Positions 49,501 through 62,500 of a stretch of DNA of 64,000 bases are shown one piece after another; the first letter of the stretch is position 1, and the number at the start of each line of letters is the position of its first letter. A program made the translations under genes and the position numbers. The stretch is from NCBI GenBank assembly GCA_008360955.1, contig LUCM01006202.1, forward strand, positions 1 to 64,000, written 5' to 3'. Under the pieces are notes generated by a model. The model ran no database searches. It had not been told where the DNA came from and was given only the letters and a program-made list of their open reading frames with translations. Source of the DNA: Fasciolopsis buskii. Taxonomy: Eukaryota; Platyhelminthes; Trematoda; Plagiorchiida; Fasciolidae.

Positions 49501-52500
49501 GGAACTACGCTGACCGCCTCCAATATTGAAGGACACTGTGAGTCTCATCTGAATAATGCGGTAAAATGGGGTGCTCATAAGTCCACAAGATGGAACATTG
49601 CATTCATATTCTGACAAAAACAAACGAACATTCTTGCGCGCGCACTGTTGGATTGTTCCTGTGATTCCTACTATCTGTAAACAGAGAAATCCGAGTGTGA
49701 TCGTGCAAAACTGAACCTGACGAGGTGTACATTTCGCGTCCGTCGGCCTTCCTTTGAAGACAAACCGAACTACTTCACTCGAACAATACGCGCGCAAAAT
49801 CGAGTAGTTCTCGTCAAATAACTGTCAGACCCTGCGCACAGCTGTGGTCTGACCTGGCTTTATGATGGTCTTCGTTCTGTGTTTAGTTGCGGCAATCTAG
49901 AGCAGCCTGCCGTGAATCTTAATATCAGTTACCAAAATTGTTCATACGATTTTGCTATTGTATCATGAGTGCAGTGGAAGGGGCACGCCTCATAGCCACT
50001 AGGGCTCACTACACGGGTGAACACGAAGAGAGTATCCGGCACCTATGGACCTGAAAACGGGTGTCGCATAAGACTTAAGATCTGAGGAGGCACCTAGACC
50101 GGAGACACTTACTTTGCCATCTACCAACAAAATTATCTGGGGATCTTGGAAATTTACCTTAAATCATTTTAATGATCGAAGCGTAATCCAATTAACCAGC
50201 CCCAGCAAACGGGTGTTATGCAATCGGAATAATGGCGAAAAGAAAAATATAACGCAAACCGAATAGATGATCGAGATATTTTAGAAGAGTATACTATAAA
50301 TGTCAGTTTTCAACTGCTCTTTTACATAACCAACTGTTTGTCATGGTCCATGTTACCTCTATGAGTTGCTGGATTACCCGATCTCCCAACCCAGAAAAGG
50401 TTTATTCTAATGGAAACCTTTGGCCTTTACGGGGACAAGATGGACCTGCAAAGCAGCTGCCTTTTCCCAGACAAGCCTGAGGCCATATGTTCAAGTTCAT
50501 TCGCCTCTTGTGGCAATTCGTCCCAGACTTGTGAAATATGAAGAAAGCACTAGCCTTATTTCTTTGGGGGCATCTCTCGCCGAGTAAAAATAATTAAGAA
50601 CACTGTTCCCGCAGGTCCGCGGCTACTAATTCATCGGACATGGGAAAAGGTTTTTCCTGTATTTTCACTAAGTCACTCGGGGACGCCTGATCAGGAACTT
50701 ATGTTTAGTTAATTATCATATCTAGCAACTTGATTTTACAAACGATAATATTTTCTTTATTCTGGCTGACGTTTACTTGAATCTCAATCAGTAATCGAAA
50801 GCTTATCGCGGGATCTTTGGAAGTCAGTTGAGAATTATTCAATTATTTCACAAATCGTTCAGTCACAGCTGTCAATGTCTGCAAAAGAACCACCAAAAGT
50901 ACATTGCAACAACCGGTGGTCGGTATAAGGACTGACTTCGCAAACTATGCCCGTAAGCCAGATCAGGGTGCTTTCTAACGGGTTTCGGATAAAAGACCTA
51001 ATATCACCCATGAATCATTCAGATTATCTGAACTGCTATATGCGCAACGTTATTGATAACGCACACTAAGGGGTTCAAATGTATTCTCACCAGTCAACCA
51101 AAAGAAGTGTTCTTATGAGATGTCGCAAGACAAAACAAAATAAAGCCACCAGATATATTTCCGATTTTACTGGAAGAAGCATACATACTCTAAGTCATTT
51201 GACGTCCACCTTCCCGTGATTTACTACTAAGTTGACGACTAAACCGTCGGTTGCAATTCATCCATAGACTCTCCTGAATGAAGTTTGCAAACAGGCTCAA
51301 TCTTTTACACAAAACGGCCAGCTCTTATGTAGTACTGAGTTGTCTCTCGGAAACCAAAACAGAGTACTTCCCCTAAACTGAAGTGTGAAGATCCATACAG
51401 TAATAAATGTCCACCATTCAGATAAATAAGTCATTTTAAAAATTGCTTCTTAGAGATATTTCCTAGGTAAAATGTGTGCATATTACTTAGAGGCAATAAC
51501 TCACCTGCTTTGATAGGTACTGCACATTGACATTTTAAAATGTCTCGTCGCAGTTTCAATCTATTTCGCTGCGAGCACAACCTCATATTTCCTTTTGATA
51601 CTTGATTTATCTGCAGAGGTAGTCCCCGCGACAAACAACGTTGGAAGACCGAAAGTGTCAAAAAGGTTATGCTTATCCATCTCCTGAAAACACATTAATC
51701 TCAGCCAAGTACAATTTCCCATGTGCTACTTTCATGTTCATTTGCCCCATAGAGTTTACAATCATTGCCTTCAGAAAGTCAACACCCGTGTATTCAACGT
51801 GTGCTACCCTAGAAATTTTGCAGGGAGGTCAGATGTAAGGTCATCATGCCATCGGTATTCAAATTGCCAGTCGGTCCTTGCAACTATAGCTTATGGTCGT
51901 TCATTCAATATTTTAAAGTTGTTTTGGGGGTTAAATGAAATATCGCGATTTCGATGGGTTGCTCAGATTGAAAATAAGTGTGTTCTGCAGTAAAAACGGA
52001 GCTCAATTTCGATTTTTACTTGTAATTCATGAATAGTTGGTGAGGTGGCTGAAAATGGTGGCGTGACCGTGGCAGATGTTACTCTTACCATAGGGTGCCT
52101 CTCCCCAGCCAATCTCACCGTTTGATTCACTTCCTTTGCTACAGCGTGATATGTACATGGACTTCTCGTTCGTTCTGATTAAGTTGGAAAATCTGGCAGC
52201 ATACCCACTGGGCACAAGTACGTGGTTTGAAACCAAATGACTATTTGCGGAAGTTGGACGTAATTCAAAAGAAACCGACATTATTTGGGAATTAACCACC
52301 TCTGGCACTAATATCTCAATTCTTCATGGATAACTATGTAGCTTTCAGTGGTATGGCCCCCAATTTCTGGTTATTCTGAAAGGACTTGTGCATGCTGCCT
52401 TTTAGAGGTACTTGACAGATTAATTACATAATCAATTAAACTAACGAATTTTCTGCATTTTCCCAGAGATCAACGTAGAATTAGACTTACTTTGGTCGCT

Positions 52501-54804
52501 TACGGCATCCTCACAGAAAGGCTTTCCCGATATTATCAAGACAAAATCCGCCATGCTAACTACAGAAGCATATACACTTACCTGGTGGATTTTTCAATTC
52601 AGTGGCGAATTTAAGCTCTCTTTCACCAACCGCTGGCTACGATGACTTGAAAGTGCTGGGCCACATGACGTCCATATTTCATTCACAATTCTTACTAAGT
52701 TGAATTCAACAGACTCATTTGCGAAAGAAGTGAAATGAAACTGATACCAGAAAATAATTTATGGATTCCTGACAAAACACAACTATGCACAATGAGTTGG
52801 AGTAAAATGGTATTACGGTAAAGCTGAAATAGGCATTCGAACTTTATTTTGCATCCGGAAATTTTCGCCGTGGCATGCACTAGTAATGTGTTTTGATCAT
52901 GTTGGGTTTTCAAAAAGAAATTGCACAATAAGGTTTGTACAACTCATCAAAATCTATTGCAAAGGCTGGCGTTAAGCGTATCAGAATACCGTTTTTTGGT
53001 GGTTTGTTTATCCACACGCTATTCTCCGATTTAGGGTTTTCGCTTCTACATTTGAGACCCTGGAATCAAAGTGTTTGATGCGAACACGATACGAACCAAA
53101 CCGGGCACTGTACCCATTAGTTTCAATCTGCAGCCATGTGACTAATGTAATACAGTGGTAATACAGAACCAAAAACAATGGATCTCTTCATTAAACGTTT
53201 GCATTATTGTCATCATTACTTTTCCCGTTGATGCAGCGCCTTCTAAATGGACAAAACAGAATTGGAGTGGTCGCATGTTAAAAGGCATCTGCCGAGCGTT
53301 CGGCTCTCTGACAAAACAGTGATTGAGCAGTCATGGCGGAGCTCCCCACTCATTCTCGTTTTTGCGATCCGAACTGAAGGGCACAAAATGCAACACATGA
53401 ACTATGATTGTGCGCCCCTTCGCCAGTATATATTCAGACTTGAAGGTTGCGCTGTAGAGTATGGTAAATTCCTCTATCACCGATATACCCTGTTCATCCA
53501 AATTATCCAAATTATTTTCCTGGCAATCAGCTAAAATTAAGAAGCACAATATTTTCTGATATAATTTCATTGAGACAATATGCGTCGGAACCACCGGTCT
53601 GATATAAAGCTGACACTGTCGGTATTCGGATTCCTTCAAGCACTAGATGGCAGAAAATTTTGCAAAATCCTGTAGAAATTTAAAAGAGATGGGAACTTAT
53701 AGTTCGACAAAAAGTCCCCCTACATTCAGCCAACTTCCGTCAAAACAGCAGCATTCTTCTATTGATTTCAAAACACAAGATATCTGTGATTCTTCTGGAA
53801 CTGTTCAGATATATCGATGTGATGTGCGTTGTTTCTGCTTCCATTTAGACAACAATGGCGGAAATCGCGAATTGTAGAATTTAATGTCCACATTGCCAGG
53901 ACGCTTTACAATGTAAAATAAACATTGTCATAGTTTATGTACATGAAGTATATCCTCAAGAAAACAATGAATTATAGAAGAGCATGACCGGTTTGTCGTT
54001 CATCACTGCTCATCGAGTGTACACACTTGCTGCTTTTCAACACACTAATACTTTTAAGTTCTCCAAGCGCAAACTGCTCTTGAAGTCGTTTCACGTGCAA
54101 ATGGATCAAGCCTCCGATTTTGCAGTCACTGGTTGGAATTTCCTCTGCTGGTAGGCTACAATCAACCTTTGGGAAGACAGATATCGCCAATTGGGATCTA
54201 TTTAAGAAAAGGTTCCTTGTTACTAGTTTTAAGTCTTAGTATATACGAGGTGTGAATGAAAATCAGTAAATGTCAATAATTTACTTATAATTTAGCTAAT
54301 TATTTATATTAGTGGACTGCAATAAGGCCAGTTAAACATGGTTGAACTTGGTTGTAAAACTAAGATGATACCTTTTTTGAACGGGAAAAAGAAAATCTCA
54401 CTGGAGTAAGGAAGCTTTGTACACCTTTTAGAAAGGTCGTGCAAATTATACAACTTCCATTTCTGTATTAAAAAGCCTGCTTATTCAAAAGAAACAGTTA
54501 TTTAATCGGACATGCTATCCAAGAATAAATATTTTTATTTGCGGACTGATATCAACTAATTGTTAATTCCGATGTTTTATATTAACTAAGGTTTAATAAT
54601 CATGGCTGGTCATGAAGAGGTTTTGTTTCACATCAAATTTGACCTTGCACTGAGGTCATTTATGCACAGTGTCGGTGGCCTAGGTTGCCATCGTGGTAGT
54701 GAAGCAATGCGCGGTGAGCTACAATGTAGATACCAATAATGAACTGATCAAAATCGTCGGCAAGTTTAATTCTCGGTGTACGGGTTTCCAACTTTTAATC
54801 TGAT
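46591..54804. other. Long unannotated stretch
   Basis: I see no gene or named element in about 8 kb. Open frames reach 102 codons on the minus strand (49489-49797 and 53331-53639), with equally open antisense frames and no motif. The 49.8-50.7 kb part is somewhat richer in GC and may be an old repeat, not identified. Confidence 0.45.
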
Positions 54805-54861
54805 CAAGGCCACGCTTTACACCATATTAAACTAATAAGGTGTGGTCATACTATGGCCTTG
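54805..54861. repeat. Imperfect hairpin, about 57 bp
   Basis: CAAGGCCA at the left pairs with TGGCCTTG at the right, and ACACCATATT pairs with AATAAGGTGT around a short loop, with mismatches between. This could be a small palindromic element or the centre of a MITE; no terminal duplications were identified. Confidence 0.4.
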
Positions 54862-57149
54862 AGAACGAAAATTAACCAATTCCGAAAGTGACGCAAAATC
54901 TACCTACATACACATTAACGTTTTACAACTGCAATATTTTTCCCAATCTTCATGCTGATCACTATCGATATTTCAAGCGTTATTCTCCGCCAAGCATGAA
55001 ACCACACTTGAACACTACAAGTATCAGTGATTATGGTGAAAGGATTATATGAATGGCAAAATGAGGAATTCGATTACTTCGAATAAACGCAGAAAGCGCT
55101 GAGTACCTTAATCAGGTGACCCATTAATTTCGCTATTGGTGCATGAACATAGCTGGAATGAAATTCATTCGACATCTTATCTAGCATTCTTTTCCTGCTC
55201 ATGATTTTCGCCCTCAAATGAATAAAGTGATTTTTACTGCCCAGAAAGAGGTTCTCCCTTGCTTCTGAGACAAATCAAGTATCTCCGAAATAATCCCAAG
55301 TTGTACGCTATCAGAAAACAGCAAACATGACATTTTGATTTGTTTAGTTCAGGTGCAATTTCACGGGAATCAGGTTGAAGTATACTAAGTATACTAAGTA
55401 TGCCACAAACGAAAACGTACCACGGACAGAATCTTGATCATATCCAAGATTCGTTTCACGTCTTGAAATGATAAGTATTTCATCTCTCCAACTAATGGAC
55501 AACCATATCGAAGTTCCTGAACTTCCTTGACCATGAGGAAAAATTTACTGAATGCCACAGTAAATGATCAAAATTTGCTGAAGGATATCTACAAGCTGTT
55601 TGCTTGCAGCCGTTTATTGATGCTGGGTTTCTGCCAACGCATGCAGTACATTATTGTGATTAATTTTTACTTTGTTCTCACTAGCAGTCTCGTGACCTGT
55701 CCCGGTCAAGATAAACATACGACGGCTAAAACGGATGTGGACTAAATCTCTAGGCCATTCGTTCGCTAGTTCAGAACAAAGCTTACGGCTTATGATGGAA
55801 AATATTCGCTGAGTCACGGCGACCGGAGGATTCGTGCTTGTTTCTTCCTTTCGCACCCTGTGAAACCGAAAATGTTCATGTGACGCTTTAGTAGGAGTTT
55901 CGTGAATATATGATTATTTTAACTGTGAATGATTCAATGTTAATAACACAGCGTTGTTGGTGGATGCAACGCTCCAACGTTTGGACTATCGTGGGCAGGT
56001 GTTTTACAATCAATAATTGATGTTTTTCATTATGGCAGATGATTAAATACACTATAATCTTGGTATGAAAGTGAACTTGGTAATAGTGGACTAAAATAAT
56101 AATGTTTTCCATCCGAATAATACACCCATATTATTTGTGATCCCCAATTCTCCAAGGTATTATGTTACCACGTATTGTCGCATTCTAAAGTTTCACGACA
56201 GTGTTCGTGTGTGTGTGTGTGTTTATGTATATATGAAATATTTGTCCACACCGGTAACATCAGAACAAAGTCGGGTTATACAGCCGGGACTAATCCAAGT
56301 TTGCGTCCTGCAGTTTATTTTGAATACGGTGCCCTTCCGTCAACAAAAATTAGCATATGTTTCATTGCTCATCATTCTTTGTCACTGTTTGTAACCTGCG
56401 GTATTCTTCGCCAGTCACTTACAGTATTTGAATGAACAGAAGCCATCGATAAAACCGGTCGTTGACAGGAGCATGAATGACCAACGAACTTTTACGATCG
56501 AGTTATCACAGTATTGTTCCCACACGCGATTGAAGGGCGGACTCTAATCAGTAGCAATCGTTCAAGGTCTCAAACTCTCAGCACGTATTAGAATACCTTC
56601 ATCTCCATACCACGAATCATAAAGTGCCAAGAGGACCAGAAAAATGCGTATCACGTTTGGATTTCTTTACTAATCAGTGTCTAGCATAACAATTGAATTT
56701 TAATGGCAAAAGAGCCTTAGGTACGATTGAAGCACACTCGTTTTTCTCGTCCATGACTTAACAAGTTTGTATTCGCAAACGAAACAAAACTAACCTAGTA
56801 TCACCTGCTTATCACAAATACGCATCACAGCATTCCCCATCTAAAAAATCCTAAACAAGCTGGCTTGTTTGCCTGACCGAAGTGAAAATGGAGGCAGTCA
56901 GCTAGGATCAGCGATAAACTCATGGATTGGGGAACCCTTGCGCTTCCGCAAACCATCTGGCCAACATCTACATCTACGTCCCCTCCAATTGGTCCAGTAA
57001 AATGGATCTGACTGAGAAATCTTCGACATGCAGCGGTCCAGCTGAGATCATTTACGTTAATTATTGACTCCTCGAGGTCGATGACTTTTAGTATCACGAA
57101 ATCAGATAGTCTCAGTCGAACTGAGACACTTGAAGTTCATTCTCAGTCA
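54862..57149. other. Unannotated DNA with two simple repeats
   Basis: No gene is visible. The palindromic 9-mer GTATACTAA is repeated at about 55380-55402, and a (GT)8 run lies at 56207-56222. Frames of 85 to 90 codons at 56.1-57.1 kb are unrecognised; the (GT) run explains part of one. Confidence 0.5.
56207..56222. repeat. (GT)8 microsatellite
   Basis: Eight perfect GT units in otherwise ordinary sequence. Confidence 0.9.
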
Positions 57150-57400
57150 GGTGGACGTGAAAAAGGTAGTCCCGAATTTAGTCTCTAGATGAGTATCTCG
57201 TATTCCGTTACCAGAAGAGGAGAATTTTAAGAAGGTTTCTGAGGCCTGGGATATTCCAGAAGCTTGAAGCTTAAATTTCGGGTTTTTGTATGTCATTCGA
57301 AAATGGGTGGAAGATTGCTCCAGCGATGCCTCAAATAACACTATCTTCTGGTAATCCATCGTCCATTGCAAGCATTTGGACAATTATTTCTAGCAGAATC
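57150..57400 (-). pseudogene. Possible RT fragment around motif C
   Basis: The minus-strand frame reads MDYQKIVLFEASLEQSSTHF, and after about 20 residues FLKFSSSGNGIRDTHLETKF. This parallels YADDIVLF...LEQ...LL and, further on, F.YLGS.IS..G....EI..RI in trematode RTs, with the right spacing. The YADD box itself is replaced. No other RT motif could be placed on either side, so this is a tentative relic. Confidence 0.25.
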
Positions 57401-57857
57401 ACCGCCTGAGCGTCTGTCATTTTTGTTTGACAAGAGGACTGATGTTACACTGGCATTTTATACGTAGATATCTACAAGGTTAACAATCAATAAATAAGTA
57501 TCATCAAATGCACATGTCGAGCAAACCACCGATTTCATAGTGTTCGTTCGGACGAATGCATCAACAGATTGAAAATCCAACGGTAGTTATAACAAAGGCC
57601 AGAAGCTTTTTACTGCCATAAAATTTTCAGAAGCTTGTGATGTTGAATTGAAAGGAAAATTGAATCTCTATCCATCTTGATTTTGATTTCAGGTGACTCT
57701 CTCAACGGCCAGTCGATAACACGGGTCACCTCTGAGGCATCAAATATTCATCGAGCTTCAGAACGATAACCTGCACTCTCATTCCATCATTGTTGCTCAC
57801 AAAATTGGGTAATCGGTTATTTGCATAAGCTGTTTAATTCTCTATAAGCAGTGCACA

Positions 57858-57890
57858 GTAGAACAGAACATACAGCATGCTCTGTTCTAC
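57858..57890. repeat. Inverted repeat, 10-bp arms, 13-nt spacer
   Basis: GTAGAACAGA at 57858-57867 and its exact complement TCTGTTCTAC at 57881-57890. Function unknown. Confidence 0.85.
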
Positions 57891-58026
57891 AATAGGTAGT
57901 CTATCGTTCAAGGTCAAAAAGTGGACAGGGAGTTATTTCCATCCCAGCCGCGTCAGATGAACCTCTGCATCAAGCAGAATATGACCTCAACCAATGACGT
58001 CGCGGGTGCAAACAGTAGCAGACCAG

Positions 58027-58061
58027 TCCATCATGTCAAGAAACTTGATCGACATGATGGA
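58027..58061. repeat. Inverted repeat, 11-bp arms, 13-nt spacer with an inner hairpin
   Basis: TCCATCATGTC and GACATGATGGA are exact complements. The spacer region can pair further as TCAAG-AAA-CTTGA, leaving a TCGA bulge, so the whole could fold as one bulged stem. Function unknown. Confidence 0.85.
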
Positions 58062-58939
58062 TTTAGTAACTGTGTTATCATTTATGAACTAATGTAGAAG
58101 ACCATCAGGATTCAAGAGTTACATACAGAAACTGTTTGGTTCAACTTGAATGTTTAACCTTAGTATGGGATTGGTATTTTCTTTCGCGGCCTCAGTGTTT
58201 GAGATGGTTACAATGTTCCTGAACGGAAGATAGATCTACCTAATTGGGCGGACTTAAGAATTGAGCGTACCGGGAACAATGTGGCGTCATTTTTTGTTTG
58301 GTCAGGCAAGTGGGCTAGGCTGAATCTTGTCCGTCACGACCTTAGAATGACCAAGGTCGGATGAACTGAACCCGTCCGAAATTCAGACGGTCCGTAAGTC
58401 AGGGGGTGAAATGCATGTATTATTCATGTGTTCAATGTTTCTTGCGGCACTCAAGCGGGTCATTCAGGCAAAATTTGTTGCGAATCTAATGTTCAATGCC
58501 GAAGCTGAATTGATCTTGTTAAACAGGTTGGATCACAGTTCGTCAGATCCGTGCAATGAGTACAAACGTTTGCTTCTTGAAAAAAGAAACTTGCACCGTC
58601 CATTACTGGCGGATTGGAGATAAAATCGGTGGAAATGGGATCCCTTCACCGTGCGTATTAGCAGACCGGTGTCAACTGAAGGAATCTGTGCGGTCTTACA
58701 GAACTGTCGTCAAGCAGATCCTTAAGCATCCGCCAGGAAGCTGGGACAAAAGATTGTTTAAGTACTTCTTGAAGACATATTTTACGTCGTCGGTATTGTG
58801 TTGAAAGACGAAGAACGATCAAAAATACCGATAAAACACAGCCTTCTTCGTGTAGAAATATTGCTTTCTCACAGGAAGTTTACTCCATATTCGTGGTGGA
58901 GTAAATCACGAAAATGAAACCAATTAGGCAAGTAGGCAA

Positions 58940-59500
58940 ATTTAGAGTATCGGGTTGTAGTCCGTAAGATTCCCCAATCGAGGAATGAAGATAGCGGATG
59001 TAATAACATTTGCAAGTGCTTCGAATGGGGTGTATTGTTTGTTAAACCAATTTCAGAGGTGTTAAGTGCACCTTTTACGTATCATAACTTGTCGTCATCA
59101 CATGGCGTCATTTTTTTAACGGTTCCCACTGAACCGCTATGGACCACCTACCTGGCGGCATAACTCCAGAATGGGATAACACTGCGTTACGTGATGTATG
59201 TTTTCATTCCAAATTTACTCACTTCCGTTGTTCCTGCTTTTGTGGATAACAATACATGGTCCATTGTTTCAAAGTTACGAACACTGGTTGTACCCTTGTA
59301 CTTCTCTATCAAACTGATCTCCTTTTAAAGAGTTTTTCTGAATTTGGCGAGTGAAATCCATCATGACGAGTAAATTGTTGGAAGTGCGTCGGTGGATCAA
59401 GGCCACTGAAACGACAGACACTAATGGCCGCCTGTTCACTGTCCGTTCATATTCCGTAAGAATGGTGGTTAGTGCTTTCCCGGAAATTGATTTTCAATTG
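58940..59500 (-). pseudogene. Possible BEL/Pao-type pol 3' end (integrase C-terminal region)
   Basis: On the minus strand the frame from about 59485 reads GKALTTILTEYERTVNRRPL, then VSVVS, and after a short gap TSNNLLVM. This resembles the BEL/Pao integrase segment EAL.T.L.EVE...N.RPL.PVS, then ALTPNHLLL. Further on, a shifted frame gives PPGRWSIA (about 59157-59130), like the PRG.WPLARV of the domain that follows the integrase in these elements. A stop and at least one frameshift separate the parts. The catalytic DDE part upstream (59.5-60.3 kb) could not be recognised and no LTR was seen. Confidence 0.35.
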
Positions 59501-62500
59501 TAGAATGGAAATAATACCCGAACCGTGATATCCATGTTCCTTACCGGCAGGAGGTAAAAACCAAACAGTGATCTATCACTTCTGTCGTCCTTGCTCCTCA
59601 TTAGTGCACCGAGCTTTAGAATGACTGTTCCAACTAATATTAAGTCGTTGAGCTCAATAAGAATATGTACCAAACAAAACAGAATGGGAAACACCTTTGT
59701 TTTTGATTTACCGAATCCATTATCTTCTTTTTCCCAGGTAGTTCACACTACTGCCCGTCGATGGCATATTCAAAGATAAATATTTTGAATAGTACGAATC
59801 CTCTTTAATCTATTAGACTGCTGCATAGTCCAAACCGGATTCGGTCAAAACAACAAGCAAATGCGGCGGGATATGATATTGCTTTGTAGCGAATAAACCT
59901 ATGCAACTCGACAGTAGCCGAACTTTGGGTGCAACCAACAAAAGCTCATCGGACGATCAGAATTAATTTCTAGTTCAACGCTTGCTCACATATTCTTTGG
60001 CACCCTGCAGTTCGGGTCTTTGAAAGTGAATCATATGCCGTGAAATAGAACTTGCTATTCAAAGCCCATTTCGCGAACATCTTATTGCAGTATTCTTTAG
60101 AACAACCATCCGATTTTTCGGAAACACCAATGTCCAATCCTCGATATAATAGTCAACGTTCCTGGTCTTATTTCTAAGGGGAGTGGGACAACTTAGCAGA
60201 AATATTTACTAAATTGAATTATAGCAGATAGGCCTCTCCTCAGTAACCATCAGGTAGTCAGAATGAATATTCTTGCAAAATTTAGGGAAAATTCGTTCAT
60301 TACACTGAGTAATATCGTTTTATTCAGAGTTCCTCCGAGAGTGTAACCCAAGGAACATAATGCTCACGGTTTCTTCGGCGAAAACAAATAGCCTTGGCAG
60401 AGGGACTCGAGTGTGGCACTTCCAAACAGGTGTTTGGTTAGAGCTAGAAATTCTGCGGTTTTCATTGGACAAAGCTGTTCGTGCATCCATGATCAGAATA
60501 ACCTGGTCGCTGCACCCAAACACCGCTTGAGTTGTACCAGAATCTCTTCATTGAATTTTCAATTATTCTAACTTTCCTGGAATAGGATGCGACAAACAGC
60601 TGTGCAATGCTACCGCCGGCTTAAGGGAAAATATTTCTTATGATCGTCTAAATTCCAACCAGTGCAATGTTTCCTCCGTTTTCTAGTGCCGCATAATCTC
60701 CATTCTCACAAGGTTTTCTCGCTGAGAACCTGTCTCCGAGTTATCGAGGAAATGAATATCTTGTTTATTGTCGCGCATTAGTCCCCATTTGGCCCTAAGG
60801 ATTGCATTTTTTAACCAATCCTAAAACGAAATATTTCCTTTAAACTGGAACAAATAGAAGCTTGAATTGTTCACTTTGTGGTTTCACCATTGTTGAAGTG
60901 ACGAACGACAAAGCTTAGTGTCGAAATGAATCCTAATGAAAGTTGACTTTTATGCAATTGGAAATTTAGTTCATCCAGGAAAAATGTGAAAGTGCGTTAC
61001 ATTTGTGCCTACACAAATACACAGAGAAATAATTTACTTAAAACCGCATAAAATACTTGTTGATTTCAACTAGGTTAGCAGTCTAGTCATAACCTATGCA
61101 CTCACCTAGGCTGGATTTATTGGTAGATCAAATTTAATTTCCGCTTCAGCTGGGCCTTCCAGTCCAAATACAATAAAAAGAATACACGCATTAAGGTGGC
61201 AAACGTCCCTATACCTAATTAGGACTATTCGTTCACTTCTATCCAAAGCATTTATCCGCTTGAGTCACTTGTATACTGATTCTCACCGAAGCTTCTCAGA
61301 TGACATGGAATTACGTGACTTTAGCCAGAGTCCAATTTGTACCCAATCTTGTCCCAAGTGCGCATCTCTTAGGATTCATGCACAGGAACTGAAATCGTAC
61401 AAAAAGGTTTTCAGTAAGCATCGTTCCGATTACCATTCTCACTTGATGCACCACACTGTTATTCCACAATGAAGTCAACCCTGATATCCCTTTTGAAAGC
61501 CACGATCCCGTGCACAAACATAAACGAGTTTCGTTTTATGAGCAATGTATTCAAAATGACAGAACCCATTAATGAATTGGATTTTTCAATCTAAGTGAAA
61601 GACATGAACTACCGAATACAAAGCATGACATGATGTTCTGATCGCGGCTGTACATCACAGGTGTAGTTGAGATGTTTTACTTGAATATATTTCACAATTT
61701 CCGAGCCTATAATTCTATGGTAAGCTACGCTACCAGCCAATGATTCTAATTCCTAGGTAACACATCTTAATGCATCATAAGCTTGTTTATATGAGCAATA
61801 TATCTGAGCAGACGGGCATACGTAAAGCGTGGCTAGGCTTCTCGCATTTTGTTGGGACAGTGGGTCACTTGAGTCTTGTTAGAGTATTCCGTCGTTCAAA
61901 GACGCGAAACTCTAATTTTACTAACAAACTGAATCACTTCTATTGTGTAACAGTAAGCATAATTTGGGATGGTCTTATCCTAAGTGTAGATCCTACTGCT
62001 CTTTTATAGACGATCAGAACATGTATTAGTACTAGTGTGTTTTATGCTCCAGTACTGAGGTTGTCGCAAGACAATCCATTGGCAGATCCTTCTTCTCGCA
62101 GACAACGGTCACTTACTAGACTACCAATTCACATAACTAGAGTTGACAATTAAAATTTGGTGACCATATAGGGATATGCTTAGTCTAGCCCCGATTTGGT
62201 ACCTTAGTTACAGTCCGTCACCACTGGAATTCAGACGCCCTCCTACTACTGCTGACAATCAAAACTAGCGTGGTTAACGCTTGGAAACGCATTGAATTCA
62301 AACTGCTTCATATTTGTCTTCTAGAAACAAACCGGAATCATTGGATCGTTTTGCATTATGCGAATCGATGACGGAATAAGAATAAGAATTCAGAACTACC
62401 ACAACAGAAATCACGCGACACAACTCACTTCATTATATCTCACATTTACGGCCACTTTAAATTTAAATGACATATTTAGCCTCCAAAAAAATGAGACAAA

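Larger units (their letters stand above)
57401..58939. other. Unannotated DNA with two perfect inverted repeats
   Basis: No gene is visible. Plus-strand frames at 58.4-58.8 kb (70 and 82 codons) are unrecognised. The two hairpins are listed separately. Confidence 0.5.
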
